Assembly (NCBI RefSeq): GCF_022984075.1 | Contig: NZ_JALAAD010000001.1 | Span: forward strand, 910,455-974,454 | DNA: 64,000 nt | Direction: 5' to 3' | From: Synechococcus sp. C9 | Lineage (GTDB): Bacteria; Cyanobacteriota; Cyanobacteriia; Gloeomargaritales; Gloeomargaritaceae | Shown here: positions 20,152 through 29,066 of the stretch, one piece after another | How the letters are laid out: the number at the start of each line of letters is the position of its first letter | How positions within the stretch are numbered: the first letter of the stretch is position 1 | Notes under the pieces: model-generated | What the model was told of the DNA's origin: nothing | Database searches by the model: none | Seen by the model: only the letters and a program-made list of their open reading frames with translations | Made by a program: the position numbers and the translations under genes

Positions 20152-20910
20152 ATGGGTGGGCTGTGGCGGCGGTTTTGGGGAGCGGTGGCGTTCTACACGG
20201 TTCTGCCAGTGCCGCCGGGGGCAGAGGTGCGGCAGGTGGCGGTATGGGCACCCTTGATTGGCGTGCTGTTGGGGTGTTTATTATTTCTGGCGGATTGGTT
20301 GCTGGCGCCCATGCCCCTTTTGCCCCGCAGTGGCTTGCTGGTGGCGTTGGGGGTGGCGTTGACCGGCGGACTGCACCTGGACGGGGTGATGGATACGGCG
20401 GATGGACTGAGTGTGACTGACCCCGAACGGCGGTTAACCGTTATGCAGGACAGCCGCACGGGAGCCTATGGGGTCATGGCGGGTTGTCTGGTCATTGTCC
20501 TCAAAATGATGGCTCTGGCGAGTTTGCCGACCGACCGGTTTTGGCTGTTGACCGGGGGGATGGGGTGGGGACGGTGGGGACAGGTGACAGCCATTAGTTT
20601 TTATCCCTATCTGCGCCCGGAAGGGAAGGGCAAGATTCACCATCGGGAGCCGCTCCGGTGGCAATGGGTGCCAGGGTTGGTGCTTTTACTGGGGTGGGCG
20701 GGGCTGTGGGGGGGCATAACCGGTCAATTCACCTTGCCCCTGGCGCTCACGGGCTGGGGATGCGGCTTGGCGGTGACCGTCGGCTTTGCCCTGCATCGCC
20801 GGTTGGGGGGGCACACGGGGGATACCTACGGGGCGGTGGTGGAATGGGTGGAAACCCTCTGTTGGTGCGCCATGACCCGCTGGTTTCCTGGTGGTTCCCC
20901 TTTATCATAA
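20152..20910 (+). CDS. cobS: Adenosylcobinamide-GDP ribazoletransferase
   Basis: 252 residues, hydrophobic, with FYTVLPVP at the N-terminus and the family signature GGLHLDGVMDTADGL near 79, followed by QDSRTGAYGVMA. It joins adenosylcobinamide-GDP and alpha-ribazole in the last steps of (pseudo)cobalamin synthesis, in the membrane. No other cob gene is adjacent; a B12-binding radical-SAM enzyme is coded at 37900. Confidence 0.93.
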   Translation: MGGLWRRFWGAVAFYTVLPVPPGAEVRQVAVWAPLIGVLLGCLLFLADWLLAPMPLLPRSGLLVALGVALTGGLHLDGVMDTADGLSVTDPERRLTVMQDSRTGAYGVMAGCLVIVLKMMALASLPTDRFWLLTGGMGWGRWGQVTAISFYPYLRPEGKGKIHHREPLRWQWVPGLVLLLGWAGLWGGITGQFTLPLALTGWGCGLAVTVGFALHRRLGGHTGDTYGAVVEWVETLCWCAMTRWFPGGSPLS

Positions 20911-20950
20911 AGGGTTAGGTCTGAATGCAAACCTTTCTTGATCCAAAAAC

Positions 20951-22501
20951 ATGGACTACGCCATTGATTTTGGGAGTAGCAATACGGTGATTGCCCGCCG
21001 TTCTCCCGTGACGGGTCAGCCGGAAACGGTGGCGTTGGCGGGGTTATCCCAAGCGGACGGGTTGATCCCCACCTTAGCCTGTTGGGTACATCCGGAGCAA
21101 AGGGAATTATGCTGTGGTCAAGAGGTGCGGGAATATATGCAAAAAAAATCCCCACAAACCCCCATTTTTCACCACTTCAAACGGCAATTATTACAACCCC
21201 CAACCCCAGAGGATTCCCAGATTAAACAGGTGGGAGAATTGTTTTTACAACGGTTACTCCGGGGCATCGAACAACAAAATTATTCCCTGGATACGTTGGT
21301 ATTAACGGCACCCGTAGATGCGTTTGAATCCTACCGGCAATGGTTGGTGGCGGTGGCGCAGGCATGGCATTTTCAGGAAATTCGCCTATTAGATGAACCG
21401 ACGGCGGCGGCGATTGGCTATGGGGTGGCGGCCAGTGAAATTGTATTGGTCATGGACTTTGGGGGCGGTACGCTGGATTTGGCATTAGTGCAACTGCAAC
21501 GACCGGGCACCAAAACCCATCTCGGCTGGATTCTCCGCTCCGGGAAACGGCAATTTACCGGGGCGCAACCAACCCGGCAAGCTCAAATCCTGGCAAAAGT
21601 CGGGCTGAATCTGGGGGGAGCCGATATTGACCAGTGGATTTTTGCCTATTTATTGCAAAAACAGGGTTTCACATCCGGGGAGCAGGTGCCCCTCACCCTA
21701 CAGATTGCTGAAGCCCTGAAAATTCAACTTTCCACCCAACCCCAAGCCAATCAATTGTATTTTAACCCGCACAGTCACTGCACCCAAAATTGGTTTTTAG
21801 AACGCACAGAACTGGATCAAATTCTGCGAGACTATGGTTTTTTTACCCAGTTGGATGGGGCAATGCAAAATTTACTAGAGCAGGCGCAGGTGCAGGGCTA
21901 CCGTCCGCAAGATGTGGATGCGGTGTTACTCATTGGCGGCACCAGTCAAATGCCCGCTATTCATCAGTGGTTGCAGGGCTATTTTCCCAGGGAAAAAATT
22001 CAGCAAAACCGTTCCCTCACCGCTGTCGCCTATGGTGCCTTGGGGGTGAATTTAGCGGTCAAAATTGAGGATTTTTTGTATCACAGTTACGGTCTGCGCT
22101 ACTGGGATAAACGGCGGCAGGCACACCATTGGCACGAACTCATTCCCGCCGGTCACCCCTACCCCAGCCCGGAACCGGTGGAATTGACCCTGGGGGCTTC
22201 CCAACCGGCGCAAACGGCACTGGAATTGGTCTTGGGGGAATTGAGCTACCCCACCGGACAAGGGGCGGTTTACTTCCACAATGGGCGGCTCGTCCTACGC
22301 CCCCAACCCCTGACCACCCCCCAGGTGCAGATGCTCAAGGAACGACTGCTCCTCCCCCTCGACCCCCCCGGGCAACCGGGACAGGACCGCCTCCATCTGG
22401 CCTTCACCGTCAACCGCCAGCGCCAACTCTGCCTCACCGCCCGAGACCTGCTCACCGGCCAGGTCATCTGGCCCAACCAACCCCTGCTCACCCTCGCCTG
22501 A
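20951..22501 (+). CDS. Hsp70 family protein (short DnaK-like)
   Basis: 516 residues. All ATPase motifs are present: phosphate 1 IDFGSSNTVIA, connect 1 LLDEPTAAAIGYG near 147, phosphate 2 VMDFGGGTLDLALV near 165 and adenosine motif VLLIGGTSQMPAI near 320. The C-terminal ~150 residues replace the usual substrate and lid domains with a short beta-rich segment, so this is not the housekeeping DnaK. Similar proteins are widespread in cyanobacteria with no fixed role. It starts 41 bp after cobS; transcription may be shared. Confidence 0.88.
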   Translation: MDYAIDFGSSNTVIARRSPVTGQPETVALAGLSQADGLIPTLACWVHPEQRELCCGQEVREYMQKKSPQTPIFHHFKRQLLQPPTPEDSQIKQVGELFLQRLLRGIEQQNYSLDTLVLTAPVDAFESYRQWLVAVAQAWHFQEIRLLDEPTAAAIGYGVAASEIVLVMDFGGGTLDLALVQLQRPGTKTHLGWILRSGKRQFTGAQPTRQAQILAKVGLNLGGADIDQWIFAYLLQKQGFTSGEQVPLTLQIAEALKIQLSTQPQANQLYFNPHSHCTQNWFLERTELDQILRDYGFFTQLDGAMQNLLEQAQVQGYRPQDVDAVLLIGGTSQMPAIHQWLQGYFPREKIQQNRSLTAVAYGALGVNLAVKIEDFLYHSYGLRYWDKRRQAHHWHELIPAGHPYPSPEPVELTLGASQPAQTALELVLGELSYPTGQGAVYFHNGRLVLRPQPLTTPQVQMLKERLLLPLDPPGQPGQDRLHLAFTVNRQRQLCLTARDLLTGQVIWPNQPLLTLA

Positions 22502-22576
22502 AAAAAACTTGACAGTTTTGTAAAGAGTTTGTTACATTTATTTACATAAGGTTAAATTCCCAATGGAGACCCAGTT

Positions 22577-22846
22577 ATGCGGACAGATTTTGAATTTCGT
22601 AACCCAGCGTTGTTAGGCCCGGTCGTCTTTCGTCCTAGCTTCAATCAGTTTGAGACGATCACGGCCACCCAAGCCTGGTCCTTGTTTTTTACCGCCAGCC
22701 AGGAAGACAACGCCCTGGGCTACAACCCGGAAATTGGCCGCTTTTTGAATGGGGCTTTGTTCGCCCTGGTCTTTTTCGGTGGGGCTTGGACGTTGCTGTT
22801 CAAAAACTCCTATTTAGTCTGGCAATTGCTCCAGCAGTTGGGCTAA
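22577..22846 (+). CDS. Small membrane protein of unknown function
   Basis: 89 residues; I do not recognise the family. The N-terminal half (MRTDFEFRNPALLGPVVFRP) is polar with aromatic residues, and the C-terminal half has one strong membrane helix (FLNGALFALVFFGGAWTLLF). The segment NPEIGRFLNGALFALVFFG slightly resembles the chlorophyll-binding helix of high-light-inducible proteins, but the ExxNGR spacing is wrong, so I do not make that call. An AGGTT/GGAGACC region precedes the ATG. Its stop overlaps the end of the convergent gene at 22843 by 4 bp. A conserved thylakoid protein is plausible but unproven. Confidence 0.6.
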   Translation: MRTDFEFRNPALLGPVVFRPSFNQFETITATQAWSLFFTASQEDNALGYNPEIGRFLNGALFALVFFGGAWTLLFKNSYLVWQLLQQLG

Positions 22847-23199
22847 TTCGGCACCAAAAAGCGGAATAACCGCACCAGGAGCGGGTGGGGATTGGCGGCG
22901 GCAAACACCAAGCCGGTTACCCGCCCCCCTGCTTCCTCCGTCCACAGGCTCATGGTCTGTTCAGTGCGGCATTCCTGCAATAATTGCTCAATCGTCATCT
23001 GGGAGCGGTCAGGGGGGGGTTCTGCCATTCCCAAAGCCACTTGGACTTCGGCGGGGGTGACGCTCAAACCTACTTCCGTCGCCAGGGTAACGACCATGTG
23101 CACCAGGGCATCCGGGTCGGTGGCCTCCCGAAACCGTTCCTGTTGCGCCGGGTCTTGCATCACCTGTTCCAGAAAAGCCTGGATTTCTGCGGGAGTCAT
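22843..23199 (-). CDS. Nif11-like domain protein
   Basis: 118 residues from the ATG at 23199 (MTPAEIQAFLEQVMQDPA). The N-terminal ~60 residues (AFLEQVMQDPAQQERFREAT, LATEVGLSVTPAEVQVAL) look like the Nif11 / nitrile-hydratase-alpha-like leader domain. The C-terminal half (MTIEQLLQECRTEQTMSLWT) has no recognised family and no Gly-Gly cleavage site followed by a Cys/Ser/Thr-rich core, so it is not an obvious RiPP precursor. A longer frame up to 23418 exists but lies over the upstream gene. It overlaps that gene by ATGA and is the third gene of the hrcA operon. Confidence 0.65.
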   Translation of the reverse strand: MTPAEIQAFLEQVMQDPAQQERFREATDPDALVHMVVTLATEVGLSVTPAEVQVALGMAEPPPDRSQMTIEQLLQECRTEQTMSLWTEEAGGRVTGLVFAAANPHPLLVRLFRFLVPN

Positions 23200-23387
23200 G
23201 GGGTCAAGCTCAGGGGTGATAGGATTAAAAATCCCACGAAATGGGTCATTCGCCAACCCATTTCCAGGGCAGGGGCGGGTTGCATCGGTCCCCGGCTGTC
23301 CAAAACCAGGGTGAGCAGTAAATAGATCACCCCCAACAAAATTGCCACCGCTCCCGTCAGAATCGCCGTAATTTTGCCCCGTTCCAT
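23196..23387 (-). CDS. Small conserved membrane protein in the hrcA operon
   Basis: 63 residues with one N-terminal membrane helix (MERGKITAILTGAVAILLGV, then IYLLLTLVL) and a second hydrophobic stretch (FVGFLILSPLSLTP). Starts 2 bp after the hrcA stop and ends with an ATGA overlap into the next gene. The family is common in cyanobacteria but has no assigned function that I know. Confidence 0.65.
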   Translation of the reverse strand: MERGKITAILTGAVAILLGVIYLLLTLVLDSRGPMQPAPALEMGWRMTHFVGFLILSPLSLTP

Positions 23388-23389
23388 CC

Positions 23390-24439
23390 CTAGGTTCCCC
23401 CAAGGGATTGGGACACATAGGCGGCTCCCGCCCGCACCAGGGCGATCATCCGCCCATAGGGCATCCGTTTGGGACCCAGGATCGCCACCGCCCCCACCGG
23501 CACCCCATCTTGGGAGTACATGGTGGATACCAAACTACAGGTGTGCATGGGTTCCAGGGGATTTTCCTGACCGATAATCACCCGCACTGGCGCCGTTTCA
23601 TGCCAGAGCAGTGCCCCCAGGCGTTCTTGCTCCGTCTCCAAAACCTGCATTACTGGTTGAACCTGTCCCGACTGCTGAAACTCGGGTTGTCGCAGGGCCG
23701 CCGCCAGCCCACTAATCACCAGGGGCGTTGGGGTAGTGGGTCGTCCCCAATCCCGCAACTGTTGGGTCAAAGGAGGCATGAGCGTCCGCAACCAGTCCCC
23801 GTAGGAGGCAAATTCCCGTTCCAATGCCGCCCAATCCAGGTTGATAATCTCCCGCAAGGCCCGCCCCTGCAAGTGGTAGTTCAAAAATTGTCCCACCATT
23901 TCTAAGGCTGATTCCACCTCCACCTGCGCCGGGGGGGACCAATCCAATAGGGTGGACTCCACCCGTTCCCCTTCCAAAACCACCATCAAGGCCACCCGTT
24001 CCCCCACCGCCACCAGGCGCAAATGCCGCAATCGGGCACTGCGGGTTTGAGGACGGGTCACCAAAATAATCGAACCACTCAGTTGGGAAAGCAGTTGGGC
24101 CGCCTGCCGCAACACCCCCTCCAAATGCTCAACCCCAGTGGGCAAGGGGGGTTCAACCAAAGGCGGGCTGACCGGTTCGCCCCGATGCAGTAACCAATCC
24201 ACATACCGCCGGTATCCCAAATCCGAGGGAATCCGTCCCGCCGAGGGATGGGGTTGGTAAAGCAAACCCGCCTGTTCCAAGCGTCCCATGGTTTGCCGAA
24301 TCGTGGCCGGGCTGGCGGGAATTTGATACTTGGTCATCAGGGTACGGGAACCCACCGGCTCCCCCGTCGCCACATAGTGTTCCACCGTGGCCTGTAGTAC
24401 CTGTTGCTGACGTGCCGTTAATTCCCCAGTTTGCCCCAT
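23390..24439 (-). CDS. hrcA: Heat-inducible transcription repressor HrcA
   Basis: 349 residues. N-terminal winged helix (TARQQQVLQATVEHYVATGE, PVGSRTLMTKY, PASPATIRQTMGRLEQAGLL, HPSAGRIPSDLGYRRYVD) followed by the GAF-like HrcA domain, ending with IGQENPLEPMHTCSLVSTMY and VGAVAILGPKRMPYGR. HrcA binds CIRCE operators and represses groE genes until heat stress. No CIRCE repeat (TTAGCACTC-N9-GAGTGCTAA) is visible upstream of this gene or the Hsp70-like gene in the window. Confidence 0.94.
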   Translation of the reverse strand: MGQTGELTARQQQVLQATVEHYVATGEPVGSRTLMTKYQIPASPATIRQTMGRLEQAGLLYQPHPSAGRIPSDLGYRRYVDWLLHRGEPVSPPLVEPPLPTGVEHLEGVLRQAAQLLSQLSGSIILVTRPQTRSARLRHLRLVAVGERVALMVVLEGERVESTLLDWSPPAQVEVESALEMVGQFLNYHLQGRALREIINLDWAALEREFASYGDWLRTLMPPLTQQLRDWGRPTTPTPLVISGLAAALRQPEFQQSGQVQPVMQVLETEQERLGALLWHETAPVRVIIGQENPLEPMHTCSLVSTMYSQDGVPVGAVAILGPKRMPYGRMIALVRAGAAYVSQSLGGT

Positions 24440-24599
24440 GCCCCTGAAAATCCCAGCCTTAAAAAGATTTTATGAATTATTTATATGATGCCCAATCCCT
24501 GGCAACTCGGCAAGTTGAGACAAGCATACGCAAGTTTATAGCGCACCAGGAGCTTGGGGTCATGCTCAGGGCGTGGTGCCAGGTTTGCTTTAGTAGGTA

Positions 24600-24680
24600 A
24601 AGAAAAGGGACAGACAGTTGGGTAGCGGAAACAGCTCACCCAGGTTACTGGGCTAAGATGGGAACGTCACCCCAAAATCC
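24600..24680 (+). ncRNA. Candidate Yfr2-family sRNA
   Basis: At 24619-24642 the stem TGGGT-AGC / GCT-C-ACCCA presents the heptamer GGAAACA exactly in the loop (24627-24633). This loop heptamer on a short stem is the known hallmark of the cyanobacterial Yfr2-type sRNAs. It lies in the gene-free gap between hrcA and the BOF-like gene. No good T-rich terminator follows, so boundaries are approximate and the call is tentative. Confidence 0.4.
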
Positions 24681-24695
24681 CTAACCAATTGCCAA

Positions 24696-25064
24696 CTAAC
24701 GAAATCTGCGCCGTGAACCCGACCAAGGGGGGGGACCAAATGGCTCACGAATTTGCATCACATCACCATTACTGCGGGTAATCGTGAAGGCATCCAGTTC
24801 GTCCCCATCATATTCCCCCACCACCGTAACCCGCTCGCCGGGGGTGAAATTCAGTTGGTGATACCAGCGGGGGCCAGCGTCCACAATGATTTGCCCAGTC
24901 CCATCATCCAAAACAAAGTCATTGCCAACCACACTACGGATAACGCCTGAGACGGTAATCCCACGGTTCTTTTGGAGTTCACGAAGGGGAACTTGCGCCT
25001 GAATGCCCGGAACACCTACGACCGTTACTGCCGAGAGGATAATCGCCAACATGAGCGATTTCAT
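24696..25064 (-). CDS. Secreted OB-fold (BOF-like) protein
   Basis: 122 residues from the ATG at 25064 (MKSLMLAIILSAVTVVGVPG), which gives a clean signal peptide ending IQAQ. An upstream start at 25106 would put a polar extension before it. The mature part (GITVSGVIRSVVGNDFVLDD, GTGQIIVDAGP, FTPGERVTVVGEYD) fits the bacterial OB-fold/BOF and NirD-like DNA-binding-fold periplasmic proteins. Ligand unknown. Arg-rich C-terminus. Confidence 0.75.
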   Translation of the reverse strand: MKSLMLAIILSAVTVVGVPGIQAQVPLRELQKNRGITVSGVIRSVVGNDFVLDDGTGQIIVDAGPRWYHQLNFTPGERVTVVGEYDGDELDAFTITRSNGDVMQIREPFGPPPWSGSRRRFR

Positions 25065-25117
25065 AAAAAAATATTCCTGTGACCAATATGTGACAAATTT
25101 TAACATAACGCTTATTT

Positions 25118-25663
25118 TTATTTGAGCCGTTCCATCAGTTGACTCACGGGATTGAATCCGGGTGGAAACTGGGTCGAGTCGCTGTAATTCGCCCCCACCA
25201 AATCCGCTTGAGCCAGTTGGGTATCGGTTAAATTTGCCCCAAACAGTACCGCCTGCCGGAGGTCGGTCTTCGTCAAATTCGCCCCCGTTAGCTGTGCCCG
25301 GAAGAGATTAGCCTGTCGCAGATTGGCTGTTGCCAGATTCGCCCCGCTCAAATCCGCCTCCCCCAAATTGGCACCTTCTAAATTGGCACCTTCCAAATTG
25401 GCATTGCGGAGATTCACCCTGCGTAAATCCGCCCCCGCCAGCGTCACCCCACTCAAATTGGCTCCCCGGAAATCCGTGCCCGTGAGGATTGCCTTCGCAA
25501 ACGTTTGCCCCGATAAATTCGCTCCTTGCAGTTGACAGTTGCTACACCGGCTGGTGGTTTGCAGTTTTTGTAAATCTTTGGTATGACTACAAGCCGTCAC
25601 AGCCAGGGCGAAACCCAGCACCATTGACCCCACCCCCCGGCGCAGACCGATTAATTCACCCAT
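25118..25663 (-). CDS. Pentapeptide-repeat lipoprotein
   Basis: 181 residues from the ATG at 25663; the longer GTG start at 25723 would bury the signal. The N-terminus [20 protein letters not shown] ends in a lipobox-like LAVTAC. About 20 pentapeptide repeats follow (A(D/N)LxxA type, e.g. [20 protein letters not shown]), which would form a right-handed quadrilateral beta-helix. The function is not predictable. Lies 35 bp after chlG on the same strand, so may be cotranscribed. Confidence 0.8.
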   Translation of the reverse strand: MGELIGLRRGVGSMVLGFALAVTACSHTKDLQKLQTTSRCSNCQLQGANLSGQTFAKAILTGTDFRGANLSGVTLAGADLRRVNLRNANLEGANLEGANLGEADLSGANLATANLRQANLFRAQLTGANLTKTDLRQAVLFGANLTDTQLAQADLVGANYSDSTQFPPGFNPVSQLMERLK

Positions 25664-25761
25664 GACCTGACCAACCACATCAATGAGCCGTTTAGAAGTA
25701 ATTAATGCGATGGCGAAACTCACCCCTATCCTAGGGCGTTCTCGACCCTTTGCCTAGGGGG

Positions 25762-26718
25762 TCAGACCCGTCCCAACGCCAATCCCACCACCAACATTCC
25801 CAGGACAAAAAAGGGCTGGGCACTGGCTTGGTATTTCACATCATTTGCCAGGGGGTCACGCAAAAAATACATATCTTGAAACGTGATTTGGGGAATCACC
25901 AACAGCAATAAAATGGTGGCATAAAGCTGTTGACCAATGGTGATCAAATAAACCGCCACCCCGATTTGGAATAAATCAATCATGCCCGCACTAATCCAAG
26001 CCGCCCTTTGCACCCCAAATTGCACCGGTAGGGAGGCCAAACCCAACTCCCGATCCCCTTCAATACTCTTAAAATCATTCACCACCGCAATCCCCAACCC
26101 CGCCAAACTATAGAACAAAGTGAGAATCACAATGGTTGGATTCAAGGTGCCAAATAGGGCATGACCCGCACACCAGGGCAGGGCAATATAACTCGCCCCC
26201 AAAGCGTAATTTCCCAGCCAGCCATTTTGTTTCAATTTCAACGGTGGGGCTGAGTAAATAAACGCCAAAAATGTCCCAATAACCGCAATCGTGGTAATCA
26301 CCGGCCAGGACTGCCCCGACCAAATATCTAAAAATAAAGCCAACCCCAGACCCGCCAGCAACAACAACCAAATTTGGGCGATCACTTGCCCCAGGGGAAT
26401 CGCCCCAGAGGGAATCGGTCGGTAGGGTTCATTAATCGCATCAATGTCCCGGTCATAAAAATCATTCAACGTCTGGGTATAACCAGTCATCAACGGCCCC
26501 GACAGCAACATACAGGTCAAAACTTTCAAAATATCCTCCCACCGCCATTGAAATCCCCCCGAGGACGCACTGCCACACAAGACCCCCCAAATCAGGGGAA
26601 TCCAGGTAATGGGTTTCATCAATTGCAACCGCAAGCGCCACTTAGGTACGTTTTGCACCTGCGCCCCCTTCATCCCCAGCATTTGCCGCACCTGGGCTTG
26701 GCTTTCTGCTTCACTCAT
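25762..26718 (-). CDS. chlG: Chlorophyll synthase
   Basis: 318 residues, a UbiA-type prenyltransferase with eight or nine membrane helices. The prenyl-diphosphate motif NDFYDRDIDAINEPYRPIPS is near residue 85, and the second motif NDFKSIEGDRELGLASLPV near 207. It attaches phytyl or geranylgeranyl to chlorophyllide, the last step of chlorophyll a synthesis. The N-terminus (RQMLGMKGA) matches cyanobacterial ChlG, not the bacteriochlorophyll BchG start. Confidence 0.95.
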   Translation of the reverse strand: MSEAESQAQVRQMLGMKGAQVQNVPKWRLRLQLMKPITWIPLIWGVLCGSASSGGFQWRWEDILKVLTCMLLSGPLMTGYTQTLNDFYDRDIDAINEPYRPIPSGAIPLGQVIAQIWLLLLAGLGLALFLDIWSGQSWPVITTIAVIGTFLAFIYSAPPLKLKQNGWLGNYALGASYIALPWCAGHALFGTLNPTIVILTLFYSLAGLGIAVVNDFKSIEGDRELGLASLPVQFGVQRAAWISAGMIDLFQIGVAVYLITIGQQLYATILLLLVIPQITFQDMYFLRDPLANDVKYQASAQPFFVLGMLVVGLALGRV

Positions 26719-26868
26719 GGCCGAATTGAGATAGGATAACCCATCAATTATAGGACAGTTTTATCGAATATCTTGAATATCCTCGGGAATCGCTGAAGGA
26801 CACCGGTATGGCTTGATACTCTAGCAATCTCAAATTACTTGTGAAATGAGCAAATGCTTCCAGTGATA

Positions 26869-26969
26869 TATAGCAATCCTAAATGAAAATAGAATAGGGG
26901 TCGCAGGGGCACCGCCCCCGTCCTTGGTTCTGGAGAATTCTTGTTTGTTAATCAAGTAGGATCGCTATA
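26869..26969. mobile_element. Family B MITE
   Basis: 101 bp, TATAGCAATCCTAAATGAAA... to ...AATCAAGTAGGATCGCTATA, complete. It stands in the opposite orientation to the copy at 58794. Confidence 0.82.
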
Positions 26970-27004
26970 TTAAGAATTCCACTTAATTAACCAGTAAAAA
27001 TTCT

Positions 27005-27124
27005 AGGACACCTCTATCAATTCAAAGTTAGCAGTCGCAGGGGGCACCTCCGCCCTTGGTTCTAGGTAATATGGGCATTCCCACGATGGGATTTATAATT
27101 GGTTCAAATAAATAGAAGTTCCCT
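27005..27124. mobile_element. Family A MITE
   Basis: 120 bp, AGGACACCTCTATCAATTC... to ...AAATAGAAGTTCCCT, with the core and the GGGCATTCCCACGATGGG segment. It ends 4 bp before the Uma2 tandem unit begins. Confidence 0.8.
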
Positions 27125-27217
27125 CTACAGAATCAAGTAGGGAGACAACACCAATTCTAAAATTAGTTAAGATTGCTATCATTAAGAGAGCAAGGTAACC
27201 CCTGTGGGAGTTCAGCC

Positions 27218-27982
27218 ATGACGATTGCAACGGCTCACCCCAACCTCACCCTCCCCGACCACACGCAGTTACCGGAGAGCGATGGCACCTTTGTGAAAAA
27301 TTTTCAGGAACACCCCCAGAGTTTGCTCTTGACGGATTCCATTTATCCAGTTTTGGACAGTCTGCACCCGGATGGACAGTATGCGATTGGGCAGGATTGC
27401 GGCATCTATTGGCGGCTGGTAGAACCACCGGAGCGGGGAGCGGAAGCCCCAGACTGGTTTTATGTCCCCCATGTGCCCCCCTTGTTGGACGGCAAACGAC
27501 GGCGTTCCTATGTGCTGTGGCAGGAAGTGGTTGCCCCCTTGATTGTGATTGAATTTGTGTCTGGGGATGGCACGGCGGAGCGGGATACAGCCCCCCCTTG
27601 GGAGCGGGAAAACGGTAAACCGGGCAAATTTTGGGTGTACGAGCAGGCGATTCGGGTGCCATTTTACGCCATTTATGAAGTGGACAAAGCCTCGGTTGAG
27701 GTGTACGAATTGGTGGGGAATCGTTACCAGCGGTGTGAGCCAAACCAGCGGGGGCATTTTCCCATTGAGCCGTTGGGTGTGGAGCTAGGGATTTGGCAGG
27801 GCACCTATTTGCATCAGGCATTGCCCTGGTTACGGTGGTGGGATCAGGACGGGAATTTATTGCTCACTGGGGACGAACGGGCGGAGCAGGAAAAGCATCG
27901 GGCGGAGCAAGAAAAACAACGGGCAGAACGTTTGGCGGCGAAGCTGAGAGACTTGGGGGTTGACCCGGATGAGTACTCGTGA
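27218..27982 (+). CDS. Uma2 family (DUF820) putative endonuclease, copy 1
   Basis: 254 residues from the ATG at 27218; an in-frame upstream start at 27173 is less likely because the third unit lacks it. PD-(D/E)xK fold: PDWFYV (~90), LIVIEFVSGD (~118), and KFWVYEQAIRVPFYAIYEVD (~145) with the lysine and tyrosine of the Uma2 core. The C-terminus carries two RAEQEK(Q/H) heptads and RAERLAAKLRDLGVDPDEYS, a charged helix. Uma2 proteins are abundant in cyanobacteria and usually of unknown role; nuclease activity is inferred from the fold. Confidence 0.85.
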   Translation: MTIATAHPNLTLPDHTQLPESDGTFVKNFQEHPQSLLLTDSIYPVLDSLHPDGQYAIGQDCGIYWRLVEPPERGAEAPDWFYVPHVPPLLDGKRRRSYVLWQEVVAPLIVIEFVSGDGTAERDTAPPWERENGKPGKFWVYEQAIRVPFYAIYEVDKASVEVYELVGNRYQRCEPNQRGHFPIEPLGVELGIWQGTYLHQALPWLRWWDQDGNLLLTGDERAEQEKHRAEQEKQRAERLAAKLRDLGVDPDEYS

Positions 27983-28129
27983 CGCACCCCTCAATTACTA
28001 CAACGTTAACTGGCGTGCCAGAGGCATACAAAAATTCTGCAGAATCAAGTAGGGAGACAACACCGATTCTAAAATTAGTTAAGCTTGCTATCGTTAAGAG
28101 ATCAAGGTAACCCCTGTGGGAGTTCAGCC

Positions 28130-28915
28130 ATGACGATTGCAACGGCTCACCCCAACCTCACCCTCCCCGACCACACGCAGTTACCGGAGAGCGATGGTAC
28201 CTTTGTGAAAAATTTTCAGGAACACCCCCAGAGTTTGCTCTTGACGGATTCCATTTATCCGGTTTTGGACAGTCTGCACCCGGATGGACAGTATGCGATT
28301 GGGCAAGATTGCGGTATCTATTGGCGGCTGGTAGAACCGCCGGAGCGGGGAGCGGAAGCCCCAGACTGGTTTTATGTCCCCCATGTGCCCCCCCTGTTGG
28401 ACGGGAAGCGGCGGCGTTCCTATGTGCTGTGGCAGGAGGTGGTTGCCCCCTTGATTGTGATTGAATTTGTGTCTGGGGATGGCACGGCGGAGCGGGATAC
28501 AGCCCCCCCTTGGGAGCGGGAAAACGGTAAACCGGGCAAATTTTGGGTGTACGAGCAGGCGATTCGGGTGCCATTTTACGCCATTTATGAAGTGGACAAA
28601 GCCTCGGTTGAGGTGTACGAATTGGTGGGGAATCGTTACCAGCGGTGTGAGCCAAACCAGCGGGGGCATTTTCCCATTGAGCCGTTGGGTGTGGAGCTAG
28701 GGATTTGGCAGGGCACCTATTTGCATCAGGCATTGCCCTGGTTGCGTTGGTGGGATCAGGACGGGAATTTATTGCTCACTGGCGACGAACGGGCAGAACA
28801 GGAAAAACAACGGGCAGAGCAGGAAAAACAACGGGCAGAACAGGAAAAGCATCGGGCAGAACGTTTGGCGGCGAAGCTGAGAGACTTGGGGGTTGACCCG
28901 GATGAGTACTCGTGA
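28130..28915 (+). CDS. Uma2 family (DUF820) putative endonuclease, copy 2
   Basis: 261 residues, nearly identical to copy 1. The visible difference is the C-terminal heptad tract: three RAEQEK(Q/H) repeats instead of two before RAERLAAKL. Upstream sequence is shared with copy 1 down to the SD area, so both should have the same promoter or be cotranscribed. Confidence 0.85.
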   Translation: MTIATAHPNLTLPDHTQLPESDGTFVKNFQEHPQSLLLTDSIYPVLDSLHPDGQYAIGQDCGIYWRLVEPPERGAEAPDWFYVPHVPPLLDGKRRRSYVLWQEVVAPLIVIEFVSGDGTAERDTAPPWERENGKPGKFWVYEQAIRVPFYAIYEVDKASVEVYELVGNRYQRCEPNQRGHFPIEPLGVELGIWQGTYLHQALPWLRWWDQDGNLLLTGDERAEQEKQRAEQEKQRAEQEKHRAERLAAKLRDLGVDPDEYS

Positions 28916-29066
28916 CGCACCCCTCAATTACTACAACGTTAACTGGCGTGCCAGAGGCATACAAAAATTCTGCAGAATCAAGTAGGGAGACAACACCGAT
29001 TCTAAAATTAGTTAAGCTTGCTATCGTTAATTAACAGATCAAGGTAACCCCTGTGGGAGTTCAGCC

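Noticed and set aside
22577-22846. High-light-inducible protein call for the small membrane protein
   Set aside because: The ExxNGR chlorophyll-binding spacing is absent; only a loose resemblance in the helix.
26822-26868. Second family C MITE upstream of a family B copy
   Set aside because: Only a short resemblance (TCAAATTACTTGTGAAATG) without paired ends or TA duplication.
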